Part shown: positions 38,835 to 49,600 of the stretch, in pieces
How positions within the stretch are numbered: the first letter of the stretch is position 1
Layout of the letters: the number at the start of each line of letters is the position of its first letter
From: Prostheceraeus crozeri
Lineage: Eukaryota; Platyhelminthes; Polycladida; Euryleptidae
Length of the DNA: 64,000 nucleotides
Reading direction: 5' to 3'
NCBI GenBank assembly: GCA_907163375.1
Contig: CAJQUW010008671.1
Span: 62,001 to 126,000, forward strand
The notes under the pieces: generated by a model
Seen by the model: only the letters and a program-made list of their open reading frames with translations
Databases searched by the model: none
Told to the model about the DNA's origin: nothing
Program-made: the position numbers and the translations under genes

Positions 38835-39230
38835 ATGACGTGTCAGTGTGAAACATGTTCAAGTCGACGTCAGGACTTTACCAATGTACTGAAATCCCTA
38901 AGTTCAGGGATAGGATGCTCGAAAAAGAAAATTAACCGTCATGTCGATCAATTGCCTGAGGAATATGTCAAGGATATGCAAGCACTCATGAGCAAAATGC
39001 GAGAGAATCCAGGGAAATTAACACCTTTACAGCACGAGTTTATTCAATCTTACAAAGGAATTCTCCGCAAATTTGTGAAACCACCCCCTCAAACTCGCAA
39101 ATACTTGGGTCAAAAACGGAAATTTAACAAGAAACAAACTCCCTTCGCACAAGCCTATGCCATGGCATATCACGATAATCCAGCAGCTTTCAAACAAGCC
39201 TTACATGCATCGATCGGCTCCAAACACTAA
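38835..39230 (+). CDS. Hypothetical 131-aa Cys-start basic protein
   Basis: Begins MTCQCETCSSRRQ with three closely spaced Cys; then helical, ending in an AQAYAMAYHDNPAAFKQAL segment. No family recognised. Promoter class and neighbours suggest a virion component. Confidence 0.5.
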   Translation: MTCQCETCSSRRQDFTNVLKSLSSGIGCSKKKINRHVDQLPEEYVKDMQALMSKMRENPGKLTPLQHEFIQSYKGILRKFVKPPPQTRKYLGQKRKFNKKQTPFAQAYAMAYHDNPAAFKQALHASIGSKH

Positions 39231-39232
39231 GT
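39228..39232 (+). promoter_or_regulatory. TAAGT-class promoter motif overlapping a stop codon
   Basis: TAAGT at the stop of the preceding gene, 36 nt before ATG 39264. Confidence 0.5.
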
Positions 39233-39263
39233 AAACCATACCCACGTCATCAACAGCATCATC

Positions 39264-39626
39264 ATGGACAATGTTCAATCCATAGTGAACACACTTTCAA
39301 CAGCCAACGGAGGAGATTTAAAATGTTCACTCATTGGTTCATTCAAAGAAACCCTATCACAATTCTTTACACTCGTCATATTCATTTTGGTTTCCCTCTT
39401 ATCTGGTCGAAAAATGATGAAAGATATCAAAAAACGTAAAGATAGTAGAAAACCCTTACTAGATATGGAAGTCGTCAACTATGATATGTCCAAAACGCCT
39501 ATACTCAATCCCACCAAACCGCACAATGAAATTCCCATGAAATCGAACGATTTACCGAAGAGTGTGAATAAGTCACGTTCACACAGTAAAATTCCTATGA
39601 AATCAAACGATGTACCGAAGATTTAA
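39264..39626 (+). CDS. Single-pass membrane protein with repeat tail
   Basis: 120 residues: polar N-terminus, one transmembrane helix (FFTLVIFILVSLLSG, ~34-48), then a basic tail. The last ~35 residues contain two copies of IPMKSND(L/V)PK. The underlying DNA repeat (ATTCC(C/T)ATGAAATC) continues after the stop in decayed form (39640-39860), so the 3' end of the gene is part of a larger repeat tract. Possible virion membrane protein. Confidence 0.55.
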   Translation: MDNVQSIVNTLSTANGGDLKCSLIGSFKETLSQFFTLVIFILVSLLSGRKMMKDIKKRKDSRKPLLDMEVVNYDMSKTPILNPTKPHNEIPMKSNDLPKSVNKSRSHSKIPMKSNDVPKI

Positions 39627-39860
39627 AGGTTGATTTTCCCATGACATCGTTAAAAATACTACGGATTTGATGTGTTATTTTCCCATGATATCAATCGATT
39701 CACTGTGACTTTGAAGAACACACTCTGTTACAAATCCTCGTAAAATCAGGTGATTTATCGAGAATTCTGAGGTACTTTTCCACACCAAATCGACCGATGT
39801 TATCGTAAAATGACTCAGCAAATTCCCATGAAATCAAGCGTTATCTCGTGAATTTGACCT
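39530..39860 (+). repeat. Degenerate ~60-bp repeat tract crossing a gene end
   Basis: CCCATGAAATC, CCTATGAAATC, CCCATGACATC, CCCATGATATC and again CCCATGAAATC recur together with CGA(T)TTACCGA(A)GA-type words. The first two units are coding, the rest are not. Confidence 0.6.
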
Positions 39861-39916
39861 ACAAAAAGGGACAAGCCCCGTACACCACCAAAAATGAATG
39901 ATTCATCGAGAATTTC

Positions 39917-39996
39917 ACGGAGCACCAATCAGAGCACTTGTATGCGTGGGTGTCAACCAATGAGAAGAAATTTTCCCACGCTCAACTCTATATAAA
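39917..39996 (+). promoter_or_regulatory. Upstream GGAGCACCAATC site and TATA box for the 40027 gene
   Basis: CACGGAGCACCAATCAGAGCAC (39917-39938) is nearly the same as the CACGGAGCACCAATCGGAGCAC of the TIRs. TATATAAA (39989-39996) stands about 38 nt before ATG 40027. The layout copies the TIR promoters. Confidence 0.7.
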
Positions 39997-40026
39997 CTGA
40001 GCCATTTCAGTCATTTTCATTCAGTC

Positions 40027-41548
40027 ATGGGTAAACGTACGAACACGTTGGAAGCTCCTCTCGCGAAGAAGGTGAAAGTCACGTATTCGTCAGATACACC
40101 GACATCGAAGCCAGTCTTTGTTGAAGCGACGGAACCCTATTTCCATACGAATGGGAAAGCCGAGAAGAACTACCTTACCAAGGCACAACCACAGTTGGAG
40201 CCTCTGCCCATCACACGTCTGGTATTGGGTAAGAAATGGAATAACACTGGATATTATCCCATTCGCGGAGAGAATGCGACGATGGATGCGATGGATTGGC
40301 AATCACGACGAGACATCTCAAAACTCGTGTTTGCCACGGGATTTTATGGATGGCGTGCACAAACGTACAATAACACTGGGTACGGTTCCGATCAAATCTC
40401 TCAGATCAATCTCTCAGGCCGTCTCACGCGATCTGGAGACGTTGGAAGATGCGATACAATCCCTCTACAAACAAGTCCAACCCGAATCTGCCTACAACTT
40501 CATCTCCTGTCTCGGTTATGTACACAAGAAATCGGCCTACGACAGTGTCTTTATGAAGCTGAAGCAGGACACGCCCATCTTCCTGATGAAGGAGAATGGA
40601 AAGAACAAGAAGGTTAGTTTGGCCAATATTGGACATCTTCTTTCCAATCTCAAGGAGAATACCTTCCTTCAAGCAAATACCATCTTCCGCGTCACAGGCA
40701 TATACTGTAATCCACAGACAAAGACTCTGAAACTGTGTTTTACTGTGGATCAAATCCAAGTCCGTATCAAACAGGCGGAGGAATGTCAGAGCACAGCGGT
40801 GGAGGAAAAGAAGAAGAAGAAGACAAAGCTGACACTCGATATAAAGAAGGCACACATTCCCTCCAGTGGTTTATTTAATCTGATACACATGGTGCAACCT
40901 AAACAGGACATTGATTGGGAGGAACTCAAACACTTTATAGATGATCTCGATCATCTATCCCAATCAGAGGACAGCACTGCACTTATGAAACAAAAGGAGG
41001 ATGAGATGACAAACATGCTTTCTCAGAGGTGGAGTGCTCAACCCACGGAGGAGGAGGATTGGAGGATGATGCGGACGGATTATGCCAAGGCGCAAGCACT
41101 CGGTGTGTACATTCGCATCCGGGAAGAGTCACACGCGCTGCATATCTTTGACGGTGATCAAATACAAGCCGAGAAATGGATCAATCGATTCCTCGAAATG
41201 TTCAAGGATATGGTGGAACATAACCAGGAGAGTCAGTGGTATGTGTCATCCTCATGGTACAAAGCAGGACAGTGTGTCAATGAGAAGTGGTCTGTGTTGA
41301 ACTATATTGAACATTATTTCATTGTTCGTAGTGCCTACGAAATCCATCGTCGCGCCTTTCCCACTATGTTGAAGGAAGCATTTGCACGGTACAATATGAA
41401 TCCTCTTACCAATGACATGGAAAGGACATTGATGAGTGAAATGGTGACTGCTCTTGAAAACTCACTCTTTAAGACATGTACACGTGGACGTTTTATTCCA
41501 CCTCTTCTTTATTCTGGAAATGATTCTATGTTCTGGAAACAATTTTAA
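40027..41548 (+). pseudogene. Large protein of unknown function broken by a 13-bp tandem duplication
   Basis: The frame from ATG 40027 is open with sensible protein until about 40417, and then the coding continues in the +1 frame to 41548; together about 500 codons. At the switch, ATCAAATCTCTCAG (40391-40404) is followed at once by ATCAATCTCTCAG (40405-40417), a 13-14-bp tandem duplication whose length explains the frame change. The second part has LETLEDAIQSLYKQ, a KKKKTKLTL stretch, and a helical C-terminus. No domain recognised. It has a TIR-like TATA promoter, so it may belong to the early set. Here the break looks like a true mutation rather than a base-calling slip. Confidence 0.65.
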
Positions 41549-41604
41549 GTTATGTTTAATACATGATGCATGGAATATATGTCTGACTTTTATGATTCGA
41601 CAAG

Positions 41605-42780
41605 ATGGATTTCCGTTTAGAGAATGACTCATCCATGATTGTCTCGGGTCCTAGTAAATCGGGAAAGTCCACGTTTGTGGCGAATATGATCAAGAATCGT
41701 CATACTTTATTTAAAAAGCCCATTCGTAAAGTCTGGTGGTATTATGGGATAGAAAGTCCATTTCATAAAGAGTTACAAGATGTGATCTTGAAAATGGGTG
41801 TCCCTACCCAAGATGATTTTGATCAATTGCAAGAAAATGATTTAATTATTCTCGATGATTTACAACAGGAATCTCAAAACAATGAAACTGTTACGGGATT
41901 ATTTTTAAGAGGATCTCATCATAAACGGTTTTTCGCAGTGCAAATCACACAGTATTTGTATGGTGATAAAGAACAACGTATTCGTAATGGCAATGTCCAT
42001 TATTTGGTCGCGTTCAATAATCCGAGAAATCAACAACAATTGGCTCAATTCATGGGGAAAATGCTCCCGAAAGGCAATATGAGCGTCGTGCATGATATTT
42101 TAACGACATTGGTTCAAAAGTATGGGAATTATGCCTACCTCTTTATTGATTTCACTACAAATTGTCCGTTTGAGTACCGATTTCGCACCAACTTATTTAA
42201 TCCACCTATGATTGTGTTTAAGTTAAGCAAAAGACCCAATAAAACGAAAATGGACTTTAGTGAATTAGTGGTGGTTCCCAAATCTGAAATGAATGAACAC
42301 ACCGGTGGCGGACAGCAAATGGGTGGTGGTGGTGACAGTACCAAACTGATGTCGACCATGTTGCAACGTCAAGCGGAAGATCAGAGGGTGAGAAACATGA
42401 TGATGAATCCTCAACAAGCCCATCTTGACCGTATTGCACGAGATATTGTGCGTTACCGTCCTACTGCCAATAATATCGCTGCATGGAACGCCCGGATGTA
42501 TTTGTTCGATAAAGTTCGTCGCCAATTTTTCAATTTGGACGATGATAGTGGGAAGAGATTGGAAAAAACAACAAAACCTCCGCTCACTCACGTCGCAAAA
42601 CCTCCGCTCACTCACGTCGCAGATCCACCCGTCCTCAAGAGATCTAAAGGGAAAGTCGTCAAACCTTCTGTTGTCACATCTCCCAAGACGAAGCGTTCTC
42701 CATTGAAATCATCCATCAATACTCGTTTAAGTAAAAAAGGAGTTCTTGAATTGGGATCCTATGGCTCACCATTCAAGTAA
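41605..42780 (+). CDS. A32-type genome-packaging ATPase
   Basis: 391 residues. Walker A is GPSKSGKST (15-23), Walker B LIILDD (80-85), and LRGSHHKRFFAVQITQYLY (101-119) is the post-Walker-B sensor region of the Polinton packaging ATPases. After about residue 210 there is a C-terminal extension with a Gly-rich patch, a helical segment and two copies of KPPLTHVA (42577-42624). The stop TAA overlaps the ATG at 42780 (TAATG). The integrase frame follows in the same frame as the ATPase, so suppression of the stop would fuse the two. Confidence 0.88.
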   Translation: MDFRLENDSSMIVSGPSKSGKSTFVANMIKNRHTLFKKPIRKVWWYYGIESPFHKELQDVILKMGVPTQDDFDQLQENDLIILDDLQQESQNNETVTGLFLRGSHHKRFFAVQITQYLYGDKEQRIRNGNVHYLVAFNNPRNQQQLAQFMGKMLPKGNMSVVHDILTTLVQKYGNYAYLFIDFTTNCPFEYRFRTNLFNPPMIVFKLSKRPNKTKMDFSELVVVPKSEMNEHTGGGQQMGGGGDSTKLMSTMLQRQAEDQRVRNMMMNPQQAHLDRIARDIVRYRPTANNIAAWNARMYLFDKVRRQFFNLDDDSGKRLEKTTKPPLTHVAKPPLTHVADPPVLKRSKGKVVKPSVVTSPKTKRSPLKSSINTRLSKKGVLELGSYGSPFK

Positions 42781-44055
42781 TGGCAACGGCAGCCGCGCCA
42801 ATTGCCTCCTCATTCTTATCGCGTATCTTTGGGCGTTGTTGCGGCCAAGGCAACGCAGACGACAGCGCAGAGACACAGTACACCATCACGGCGAGCTTTA
42901 ATTGTTGTTCCAACGGGAATACCGCCTATCTTCAACCCCCACGTCAATTCCAAGCAGATTGTGTCGATGGAGGAAGTGTTGCACAAGATTTATTACAATC
43001 CCAAACATCCCGCTGGCTACGGAAGCGTCAATGCACTTGCTGCTGCTTCACATTATTCAAAAACAAAAGTCAAACAATGGTTAATGCGTCAACCGACCTA
43101 CACCCTTCACAAATCTCGATTGCATCGTATTAAGCCCTTGCACCCGTATCGTGTACGCGGTCCGCAAATTCAATTTCAAGCGGATATTGTCGATTATCAA
43201 AAGTATGCACAGCATAATCGTGGCTACAAGTATATTCTCATGGTGATGGACATCTTTACACGCAAAGCCTGGGCATTCCCTCTCAAGACCAAGAGTGCCA
43301 AAGAAGTGTCGGGGGTTTTAGAAGCCATTTTCGCAACCATTCCCACCCCGCAACGACTACAAACGGATCAAGGCCGTGAATTTTATAACCGACCGGTGAA
43401 AGAAGTCTTGGACAAGCACGCTATTGAATTGTTTTCCATCTACAGTCCCTATAAATGTGCTCATGTCGAACGATTGAACCGTACTGTCAAGAATAAATTG
43501 GAACGTATCTTTACAGCCACCAATAACAAGAATTGGGTGGATTATATCGCAGATGTCATGTATGCATACAATCACAGCACCCATTCATCCACAGGTTTCA
43601 CCCCGATGGATGTGAATGCCTCCAATACCGAGGAAGTGAAACGAAACAATGCGAAACGTCTCCGACAAAACTATAAAAAGTTTGCAGTCCCGGGAAAGTC
43701 TATCCCTGTGGGAGCACGTGTACGTATTTCACGTGATAAAGGAACGTTTGGACGAGGGTATGAAGCGAATTGGTCGACGGAAGAGTTCATTGTCTCCAAC
43801 ATTCTCAAGAACCCTCATGGTACCAAAATGTACAAGATCAAAGACTTGAGTGGAGAAGAGATCAAAGGATCCTTTTATGCTCAGGAATTACAAGTGATTC
43901 ATCGGGAGGAAGAAGTATATCAAGTGGACAAAGTGCTCAAGACCCGACGTCGGAATGGACGTACAGAATATTTTGTGCACTGGCAAGGATATCCGGCCTC
44001 GATGAACTCATGGGTGACAGACTTAGAACCTCTAGGTAATGTACGCCGCTATTGA
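42780..44055 (+). CDS. int: Retroviral-type integrase with C-terminal chromodomain
   Basis: The integrase frame is open from 42781; its clear coding part starts by about 42890 and there is no ATG before it in that frame. ATG 42780, which overlaps the ATPase stop, is in another frame and would need a shift downstream, so the true start is uncertain. The rve core is complete: QADIVDYQ, LQTDQGREFYN and HVERLNRTVKNK give D,D,E. An SH3-like tail precedes a chromodomain (YQVDKVLKTRRRNGRTEYFV, then HWQGY and NSWVTDLEPL) at about residues 370-412. Integrase with a chromodomain is a classical Polinton arrangement and may target histone marks. No PLA2 domain is present, unlike element 1. Confidence 0.9.
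44033..44040 (+). promoter_or_regulatory. TAGGT-class promoter motif
   Basis: TAGGTAAT, 33 nt before ATG 44066, inside the end of the integrase gene. Confidence 0.5.
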
Positions 44056-44065
44056 TTTTGTAATC

Positions 44066-47000
44066 ATGCAGGAACTGCATGAGGAACAACATGTGTACTT
44101 GTTGAGCAATACTCAACCCCATTTGTATGACAATAAAGCCAATCATTTCTTTACACGACTGGAAAATCCACTTTTTATTCCTAAAGGAGAAACATGGGAA
44201 GTAGGCTTGAAAGAGTTTGGGTATGTGAATAATGTGGATACGATTCCCGAAGATTGTTATATTACCGTGGGGAAAATGGTGGATACGAAAGATTTGAAGA
44301 CCTATTTGCCTTATTATACGATGGAAGGGACCAATGTGGTCCGTCGTCACACCATTTTTGAATCCGATGAGGAAGTGAAAAGAGTACCCATTATCACAGC
44401 GTTGGAATTATATACACGTCGTACCATTTCCAACATGATGACTGTCACGACACATCCATCCTACTTGTATTATGGATGCAATGGCATAGAGGAAGCAGAT
44501 GTCTATGTGATTGACATTGTCCCATTTTCCCTGTTTCAAATCAAGGAATTCTCCGCTTTTCATTACGTCCTTGTGTTTCCCCTCATTTGGCGGCCTCACT
44601 CTTATTGGACAAATGTGTCTATCATTTATCGTTGAAGGATGTCGTTCGGATCCATACACGACTCTCCATTCATCGAAAGGAATGTGACGTAAAGAAATAT
44701 CCCGCCCATGACTATTGGTTCAGTGTGATTCCCTTACACCGCTGTCATTTTGCCAAACATGGGATTGAAAGGATGTTGGGAAATGAAATCTCAGTGCTCA
44801 ATTTATTCAAACAATTAGAATGGTTTGGTGTGGGGAAATTAGTGTTTCATTCATCCAACAGATTGTCCTTTCATGTGAAGCATGCTTCCAGTTATACATT
44901 GTCTGCTATGGATTATGGGATCCTATCCGAATTGCAGAAAATAGCCACTGTTTACATGGCTCCCCCAGTGACCTATAAGGATATACAACCCCTGAGTGAT
45001 GATACGACACGTGCTGTGTGGATGAGGACCGATACCTTTGTGAGCTCTCTCAAACGCAATGCAAAGGCACCTCCTATTCCCAGAGGGTATATAGGCCTGT
45101 TTCATAATCTTCGCATCCTTCTTCCTAAACTGAGAGAGTTGATGAAAGCAGTGAGAATGTATCAACGCACCTTTTTCCGATTGCAACATTTGGCCTCTAA
45201 AAAATGGATTGCTTTACCAACACGCACCATGAAAAATCAATTTATTTTCCCAGTGGAGTTCCTAAATCCACTCACTCCAAAAGAACGTGAAAAGGAGTAT
45301 CAACATCCCAAGAAAAAACATTTGCCATCTGTAAACTCTACCGCCTTAGACGTCACCGTCTTAGTCGCTACATCAAACTCCGTGCCATGGTTCAGAAAGC
45401 GTATTGATCAATTGTATGACAAGATTGATACACAGTTACACAAGATCGATCCTACCATCAATATAGCCGATGCTCCTGATTTAGTCACCTCCCGTTTCTT
45501 GCATACCTATATCAACACACTGAATGCAAAGTACCGCAACATGATGCGAATCCTACGTCAACACAAGATGGAAGGTGTTTTAGTCTCTAAACGATTCGGA
45601 GCCAAGAAGCGATTGTTTGATACTGTCTTATTGAAAAATTTTCGAAAATCGATTCAAAAGGAACAAGTCACAAAACGGCCTATTATTCATCATTTAGTTC
45701 ATTCCCATCCTAAAGATGGGAAAGAAAATGTATTGGCCAGTGGTGCGGATATGCAGCATGAAACGGGGCAACATGCACTTCCCTTCACACCTACGGAAAA
45801 GTATCATATCTACAACACTTATAATGTATTTGCCTATCATAGTTTGGTGGATTTGATGGAGATGTATGGGAATATTCTCCATGATTTTGAAGTGAAACAG
45901 GAACGGTTGACAACGTTAAGAAGGAGGGTGAAAGAATTCAAACCCACTGCAGGAACTGATCATCTTGACGAGAACGTTCGTGAACGAGATAGGGTGAATG
46001 CAGAAGTGACTGTGTTGAAAACGGATCTTTGTCAATTAACCAAGGAGAACAAACTGTTATTTTATGTGTCTAGACCTGAATCGTTTTATTACAAGAATTT
46101 AGAGAGTGATAAGACGTGGAGTTCTATCGTCCCCACAGGTTATTATTCGTTGGAAACCTATTTGAATACCATCTTCCCCGCCCCCATGACATGGACCATC
46201 ACATCCATGTCCTATCATTATGAACTGACCATCGATTGCACGGACGATATGGAAATCAAGATGGACCGGCAATCTAAAGCCTATGAGATTTTCAAAGCAG
46301 AACAAGTAGCTACCTACGTGTGGGACGAATGGATCTTGGAATTCCCCCTCAGCACGATTCATGTTCCCTCCTTTATCCTTCAGAAACAAACCATGGAATT
46401 GGACGCTCTCTTTGAAAAGAAGAGTGTCCCCTATGCATTGAATGGGACCCATGTCTTGCTTCGAAACGGAAAACCGACACAACAGTATAAGACCGAGGAT
46501 AGGAAGCATCCCAATATTCTCAACATCAAACATGGCGACTATTTTGAGATTTTTCATACCCTATCTCATCTCCCTAGTCCATTACGATTCAATTTACCCA
46601 CGAAATACTATACCCTCCAATCCTTTGTGCAAGCTTTCAATCAAGCCATCCCCCTGCCTGATATGGTGTGGGTGACGTATACAACAGTGGGCGTCTTTCA
46701 CGTGCTTCACTTTAAAATCGCGGAAGGGTATTTGTTGAAAATCAATCCCCCACAACTCTGGCAACACATGTTGAATCATAGTCATGAATATGGTATGTTC
46801 ACCTATCATGAACAAACCTGTATACACTCGGAAACGCCGGAACATTGTTCTGCAAGTTACCGTCGGTATCAACAACGTCCAAAACATGTCACCCATGGGA
46901 TGACATTACACATCTATGGTTTACCGGAATATACCTTTGATTATGCCAAAGGATGGAACCACACCCTCGACACCCTCTTCCCATGGAAAGGGAAGGAATT

Positions 47001-47951
47001 GGATCGCTTGTTTCAGAAATCCTATTTCCCTTATGCTTACGAATCGAAAGAGCTGTTGGCCAATACGTGTTTACAATCCTACTTGTTTGGAGATAGACTC
47101 TCTAATAAGAAATTGTATTCACCCCTGTAGCGTATGTAGTCTGCAAAGATAGATTGACTTCCTTTATTGGATGGCTCAGTGATGATATGCAAGGGCTCAT
47201 GACGACCATGATGGAACGCTGGCAAGAAAACATGTTTTATCTAGTGGATGGTATGGTGTTGGGAGTGGATGTGGGAAAACAAGATATTCAATCGGTTATG
47301 GTGAATACACATCCCACACCTCGCCCTTTTCTTCATCTCTATAGCAAGACCATGAAACCTTTGCAAATCTATGAACACATGATTCGGCAAGGTTACATCA
47401 ACCCCACCCTGGACATTTCTACCTCGTTTCATCGTGTCCGCATTCCCAAAGGGAGTTATACCTTGGAAGGACTCTTTTCTAAACTCCAGGTGAATTTACA
47501 GATGTGGACTGATGTATCCCTCTCTCTCTCGAAAGACCATTATTTGACGGTGAAAACCGCGGAACATGCCTTTATTGATTTTGGAGAAGCGTTGAGTTAT
47601 CGTATGGGTCTACCCCAATCCTATTATGGACCCAATACACAGATGACAACACTCTCTCCCCTCAGCATGACTCCCAATTCCTTCAACATTATCGTCTATT
47701 GTAATATTGTGGCGGAAAGTATTGTGGGAGGACAACGTGAACAAATCTTGAAAATTCACCCCATTGAAGAGAAACAACGTTTGGGGGAAATGGTGTCGTA
47801 TGAAGTGTCCAATATTGATTATTACCCCATTTTTACATCAGCTATTGATGAGATTGAAATTCAGTTGCGTGGTGATGATGGCGAATTTATTCCGATTCAT
47901 GAAGGACGATCCTATTTCAAACTCCATCTCCGTCGTAGGGAGACTAGGTAA
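44066..47951 (+). pseudogene. Giant protein with repeated penton-like modules, two -1 shifts
   Basis: Start at ATG 44066 (MQELHEEQHVYLLSNTQPHL), supported by the TAGGT motif and by similarity to the start of the gene at 47976 ([16 protein letters not shown]). Three consecutive open frames (to 44635; 44587-47130; 47154-47951) each shift by -1, near an ATTT run (44585-44589) and a CCCC run (47122-47125). The C-terminus (CNIVAESIVGG, GDDGEFIPIHEGRSYFKLHL) is again like that of 47976. Between them, segments such as PTGYYSLETYLNTIF, PTKYYTLQSFVQAFN and PKGSYTLEGLFSKLQ repeat the first strand-helix unit of the penton-like fold, so several such modules seem strung in a row. A coiled coil lies near 45890-46040. 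A spike or vertex protein is plausible. Confidence 0.6.
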
Positions 47952-47955
47952 TTGT
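47946..47955 (+). promoter_or_regulatory. TAGGT-class promoter motif
   Basis: TAGGTAATTG at the end of the giant gene, 30 nt before ATG 47976. Confidence 0.5.
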
Positions 47956-47975
47956 ATACAGAGTGACTATCAACC

Positions 47976-48875
47976 ATGCATGAGGAAACGATTCACTTGT
48001 TGAGTAATGCTCAGCCCAATTTGTTTCCTGAAAATAGAGCCAATCATTTCAAAAATCGCTTGGTTCCTTCCATCCCCATGGTCCATGGGGATCAATGGGA
48101 AGCCGGTATCTCCGTCGTCAACTTCATCAATACCCTTCAGACAATACCCGTGGATGTCAGCTTTAGTGTGGGGACATTGAATGATCATCCTGAGACGATT
48201 CCGACCGTCTTTACGTCCTCTATCATTCCCATCAAAACGGATTCACCGCGAGGAGAACGCGGTAAACAGGGAGAGCAAGGCAAACAAGGCAAACAAGGTG
48301 AACAAGGCAAACAGGGAGAGCAAGGCAAACAGGGAGAGCAAGGCATGTTTACGCGCTTCAACATTCCACGCGGTATTTATTCGGAGAAGACGTTGATGCA
48401 GTGTTTGAATCAGAATCGACACCATGGACACAATTTCCACTTTTCTATCACTACATTGGCGTCTAATGTCCATGTTGTCTCAGTGGTCGTACCCACACAC
48501 TATAGTATGAAACTCCATCCTTTGCTCAAAGACATTCTTGGGTTTAAAACAGACTTACTCACTTCCTCACAGCAAGCGACTGCCCCTTTGAATTTGAATG
48601 CCTTTACCTACAATATTCTACTGTATTGTAATATTGTAGGCTATAATTATGTAGGGGGTATGAAAACAAACTGTATGTGTGTGATTCCCTACACGGGGAA
48701 AGATTATGGAGATAGTATTCATCATGAATTCCAGAATGTCACCTATCTCCCTGTGAAAAGTCAACATGTGCAAGATATTGAAATCAAACTCATGTCGGAT
48801 GATGGTCATCCCATCCCTATGACAGACGGACGGTCCTATGTAAAAATGCATCTTCGACGTCGCGCAATTAAGTAA
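47976..48875 (+). CDS. mCP: Penton-like minor capsid protein with collagen-like insert
   Basis: 299 residues. The N-terminus ([19 protein letters not shown]) and the C-terminal part ([14 protein letters not shown], ~213-226; [19 protein letters not shown], ~275-293) match the penton-like minor capsid family. Residues ~93-123 are ten uninterrupted Gly-X-Y triplets rich in GEQ and GKQ, i.e. a collagen-like triple-helical segment. It is inserted before [20 protein letters not shown], the module's first strand-helix unit. A trimer-forming stalk in a vertex protein would be unusual, since pentons are pentamers. Expressed from a TAGGT-class motif. Confidence 0.72.
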   Translation: MHEETIHLLSNAQPNLFPENRANHFKNRLVPSIPMVHGDQWEAGISVVNFINTLQTIPVDVSFSVGTLNDHPETIPTVFTSSIIPIKTDSPRGERGKQGEQGKQGKQGEQGKQGEQGKQGEQGMFTRFNIPRGIYSEKTLMQCLNQNRHHGHNFHFSITTLASNVHVVSVVVPTHYSMKLHPLLKDILGFKTDLLTSSQQATAPLNLNAFTYNILLYCNIVGYNYVGGMKTNCMCVIPYTGKDYGDSIHHEFQNVTYLPVKSQHVQDIEIKLMSDDGHPIPMTDGRSYVKMHLRRRAIK

Positions 48876-48878
48876 TTG
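48869..48878 (+). promoter_or_regulatory. TAAGT-class promoter motif
   Basis: TAAGTAATTG overlapping the previous stop, 36 nt before ATG 48905. Confidence 0.55.
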
Positions 48879-48904
48879 TCTTTTCCCAAGCACATCAAGA
48901 CACG

Positions 48905-49564
48905 ATGACGAATCTCTTTTTAATCCGTAACCGAACAAATTCCTCTGGACGATTGTTTGGAAGAGGTTCATTTATGCAACGAGGTGGATGGAATAAAGTG
49001 ATTGGACAGAAAACACGCATGATTAGACCACGTGTCACTGGTGTCAAGAAATCATCCATCCGTCTGCCCAAATCACTCAAAAAGAGAGTTCCCAGAAAAA
49101 CATTTCGAAAACCATCTCGAAAAACCCCTCGACAACCCTCTCGACAACCCTCTCGAAAACCATCTCGACAAGCATCGCGAAAAACATCGCAAAAAGGACT
49201 TGTACATACGGTACAGAAAACGTTGGGAAAATCGTTACGTACGACAGAGTTTCTCAATTCTGCGAAACAAGCTGTCACGGATGCTGTCAGCTCTACCGCA
49301 CAAGAAGGAGTTGATCGTCTCAAAAAGGGTGTGAAAGCGCTCGCCAAACGCACCTTACAGACTGCTCCCGAACGTGTTGTAGAAGCTATTCAAAATAAAG
49401 TGAGTCGGAAACGCGTCTTCACGGATGAAGAAGGAGATAGGGTGGAAGCACCTGCTCCTAAACGTCGCCGTGGTCATGTGAACATTGCCCATCATACGAA
49501 ATGGGGGAAAGGAAGTTTGATGGGGCGTTATCGCGGAGGTGCTAAACAACGCATGCTCTTTTAA
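48905..49564 (+). CDS. Basic core protein with PSRK/PSRQ repeats
   Basis: 219 residues. Residues ~60-95 are Ser-Arg/Lys repeats (KPSRKTPRQPSRQPSRKPSR), flanked by a basic N-terminus and a helical Ala-rich segment; the C-terminus has KRRR and RYRGGAKQ. The composition is that of a DNA-condensing virion core protein (pVII-like role) or a pVI-like protein, placed just upstream of MCP. The repeats are short and may expand or contract. Confidence 0.6.
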   Translation: MTNLFLIRNRTNSSGRLFGRGSFMQRGGWNKVIGQKTRMIRPRVTGVKKSSIRLPKSLKKRVPRKTFRKPSRKTPRQPSRQPSRKPSRQASRKTSQKGLVHTVQKTLGKSLRTTEFLNSAKQAVTDAVSSTAQEGVDRLKKGVKALAKRTLQTAPERVVEAIQNKVSRKRVFTDEEGDRVEAPAPKRRRGHVNIAHHTKWGKGSLMGRYRGGAKQRMLF

Positions 49565-49568
49565 GAAC

Positions 49569-49574
49569 TAAGCA
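49569..49574 (+). promoter_or_regulatory. TAAGC variant of the TAAGT-class motif
   Basis: TAAGCA, 32 nt before the MCP ATG 49601. Confidence 0.45.
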
Positions 49575-49600
49575 ATCTTAGGACATCAGTCCCATCAAGC

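Noticed and set aside
40118-40417. Start of the second frame of the 40027 gene as a separate gene
   Set aside because: Protein-like sequence in this frame begins only after the 13-bp duplication; before it the 40027 frame is the sensible one and has the promoter.
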